Source of the DNA: Methanosphaera sp.
GTDB taxonomy: Archaea; Methanobacteriota; Methanobacteria; Methanobacteriales; Methanobacteriaceae
Length of the DNA stretch: 8,238 nucleotides
Direction of reading: 5' to 3'
Assembly: GCA_013330915.1 (NCBI GenBank)
Contig: DUHK01000063.1
Location: 1 to 8,238 of the forward strand
Shown here: positions 6,608 to 8,238 of the stretch, one piece after another
How the letters are laid out: each line of letters opens with the position of its first letter
Position numbering within the stretch: position 1 is the stretch's first letter
Translations under genes and position numbers: made by a program
Notes under the pieces: model-generated
Databases searched by the model: none
Told to the model about the DNA's origin: nothing
Seen by the model: the letters and a program-made list of their open reading frames with translations, nothing else

Positions 6608-8238
6608 TTGAAAAAATATAAAATCCTTTTAGTCACATCTTTTATCATACTATTTTTATCTCTAAATGCTTTATATGCAACAGAGGATAATAATGTTTCA
6701 ACTCTTGTTGATGACAATCATTATGATAGTGATGCATTGATTAAAAATAATGACATCATAACAGATAATAATCAACAAAAACAGGCAGATAATAATGTTT
6801 ACGTGGATATTAATTCGGATAATGGATATGAGGATGGAAGTATGGATCATCCCTACAAAACTATAAATGAGGAAAACTTAGAAAAAATATCTTCAGATTC
6901 AACAATATATGTATCCCGTGGAACATACACATTAAATTCTACAAAAATTAACAAAAACATACAATTAATAGGAGAAAGCAGAGATTCAGTAATATTTTTA
7001 GCAAACGGAAGTAACAGTACTTTCATTATAGACCAGAACATCAAAGTCACTTTCAAAAATTTCACATTAAAGGATTTCTCATCAAATACGAACTCGGCAA
7101 TAACCAACAACGGTTACCTCCTGATAGATAATGTTAACATGATGAACAATCTTGGAACAACTTCCAGTGTAAAGGGAGGAGCCATAGTTAACAATGGAGA
7201 ACTTGAAATAAATGACTCAACATTCAGTGGAAACAGCGCATCCTTCGGTGCAGCAATATACAATTATAAAAATCTTAAAATAAGCAATTCAACATTTGAT
7301 GATAATTACATTGGTAATGTGGGTGGAGCAATTTACAGTATACGTGGAAACCTAACAGTATCAGATTCAAAATTTTCCAACAACAGAGCTGTAAGTGGAG
7401 CAGCAATATATAATGCTGCAGGTTATGCCTACATTAACAATACAGAGTTTATAGAAAACAATGCCGAACACTTCTTTGGAGGAGGAATTTATTCAACAGG
7501 AATAACCATAACTGAAAACTGTCTCTTTGATTCTAACCGTGCAAACATGGATGGTGGGGCAATAACAACCACAAGCAACTTTACAGTAATCAACTGTACC
7601 TTTGTCGAAAACTTTGCCAACGAAAATGGTGGAGCAATAGAAAATGTTGCATGGTCCGCAAAAGAAAACGGTAATTTGACGATTATCAACTCTTCCTTCT
7701 CGGATAATGCTGCAGGAGGAAAGGGTGGAGCAATCATAAACTATCACAAAGTGGAAGCAGAAGGTGAACCTGCAGTTGTAACGGCCAGAAACACAATATT
7801 CGAATACAACTCAGCATCCATCGGCGGATTAATATATAACGAGGAATACATGGATTTCCAATACAATGCAATAATAAATAATGAAGCAGAAAGTTATAAC
7901 ACAATATATTCCGAAGAAAAGGGTATAAAATCAATAGACAATAACTGGTGGGGTACAAACAATCCATCTGTTGATGAAATAGACTGCATGCCACAAACAT
8001 GGGTAATGCTTGAATTTACTAACCGGACACAATTAACTGCAGATAAACAGGCATCAATCAGGATATCCCTAAACACTCTAAATAATGGTGAAACAATAAA
8101 CACAACTATACCTCAAAGAACCGTAACATTCTCTGCAGAAAAAACACAATTTGCAGAAAATGATGTGGACTTCATTGCTTTCTATGACACCGAAGTATTA
8201 TATGAAGGTGATGTTCTGAGGGCATGTGTGGATAATCA
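6608..8238 (+). CDS. adhesin-like secreted beta-helix protein (partial, right end missing)
   Basis: The reading frame opens at TTG and runs 543 codons plus two bases to the window edge without a stop, so the C-terminus is not seen. Residues 1-24 form a signal peptide (KKYK, hydrophobic core, cut after ALYA). A polar Asn/Asp-rich linker follows, then the N-terminal cap typical of this family (VYVDINSDNG, HPYKTI, IYVSRGTY, IQLIGE) at about 65-130. Nine turns carrying GGAI, GAAI, GGGI or GGLI between residues 190 and 409 alternate with about eight FxxN motifs, the pattern of a right-handed parallel beta-helix of the Chlamydia Pmp type. NNWWGTNNP closes the helix at 445-453. The part after 455 looks like the start of beta-sandwich or Ig-like repeats. 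The function is probably attachment to host, food particles or other microbes at the archaeal surface; the ligand cannot be told. An ATG-only start search would miss it or begin it too late. Confidence 0.88.
   Translation, partial: MKKYKILLVTSFIILFLSLNALYATEDNNVSTLVDDNHYDSDALIKNNDIITDNNQQKQADNNVYVDINSDNGYEDGSMDHPYKTINEENLEKISSDSTIYVSRGTYTLNSTKINKNIQLIGESRDSVIFLANGSNSTFIIDQNIKVTFKNFTLKDFSSNTNSAITNNGYLLIDNVNMMNNLGTTSSVKGGAIVNNGELEINDSTFSGNSASFGAAIYNYKNLKISNSTFDDNYIGNVGGAIYSIRGNLTVSDSKFSNNRAVSGAAIYNAAGYAYINNTEFIENNAEHFFGGGIYSTGITITENCLFDSNRANMDGGAITTTSNFTVINCTFVENFANENGGAIENVAWSAKENGNLTIINSSFSDNAAGGKGGAIINYHKVEAEGEPAVVTARNTIFEYNSASIGGLIYNEEYMDFQYNAIINNEAESYNTIYSEEKGIKSIDNNWWGTNNPSVDEIDCMPQTWVMLEFTNRTQLTADKQASIRISLNTLNNGETINTTIPQRTVTFSAEKTQFAENDVDFIAFYDTEVLYEGDVLRACVDN
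7175..7834 (+). repeat. beta-helix repeat array (GGAI / FxxN turns)
   Basis: Nine GG(A/G/L)I or GAAI motifs at residues 190-409 of the adhesin-like protein recur about every 25-30 residues, each with N-rich turns and most preceded by a FxxNxA motif. The repeats are conserved at protein level but diverged in DNA, so they are probably old and stable rather than a recent expansion. Confidence 0.8.

Overview
The window comes from an AT-rich genome and most resembles a gut methanogen of the Methanobacteriales (Methanosphaera or Methanobrevibacter type). The reasons are the very AT-rich intergenic DNA, T-tract terminators, TTTATA-type TATA boxes, AGA as the usual arginine codon, Asn/Thr-rich secreted proteins, and an adhesin-like protein with GGAI/FxxN repeats and the NNWWGTNNP motif that are common in this group. 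The genus is an inference from memory of these families, not from a search.

Layout: positions 1-265 are noncoding and hold a probable promoter. Positions 266-6511 (+) encode one giant secreted protein of 2081 residues. It has a signal peptide, an Asn/Thr-rich linker, a carboxypeptidase-regulatory/CNA-B-like beta domain, a full-length CobN/magnesium-chelatase-H-like domain, a long NxS/T-, Pro/Glu/Val- and Ser-rich stalk, and a C-terminal membrane anchor with a basic tail. Positions 6512-6607 hold a T-tract terminator, a possible TATA box and a ribosome binding site. From 6608 (+) a second secreted protein begins at a TTG codon and runs off the right edge: a parallel beta-helix adhesin-like protein.

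Both products carry a signal peptide, and the gene order suggests a cell-surface locus. The most interesting point is the first gene. It presents the large-subunit fold of an ATP-dependent cobalt/magnesium chelatase outside the cell, where the AAA+ partner subunits and ATP should be absent. The core CobN signatures are kept (HxGTHGTLEWLPG, LPTGR, RPRIDV), while some other segments differ from what I remember of CobN. It also has three exactly 41-residue-spaced repeats ahead of the conserved core and a CCHHxC motif holding three of the four cysteines of the mature protein. A role in capturing tetrapyrrole, corrinoid or metal at the surface is a reasonable hypothesis but is not shown by the sequence. 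No AAA+ chelatase partner, transporter, RNA gene, CRISPR array or insertion sequence is visible in the window.
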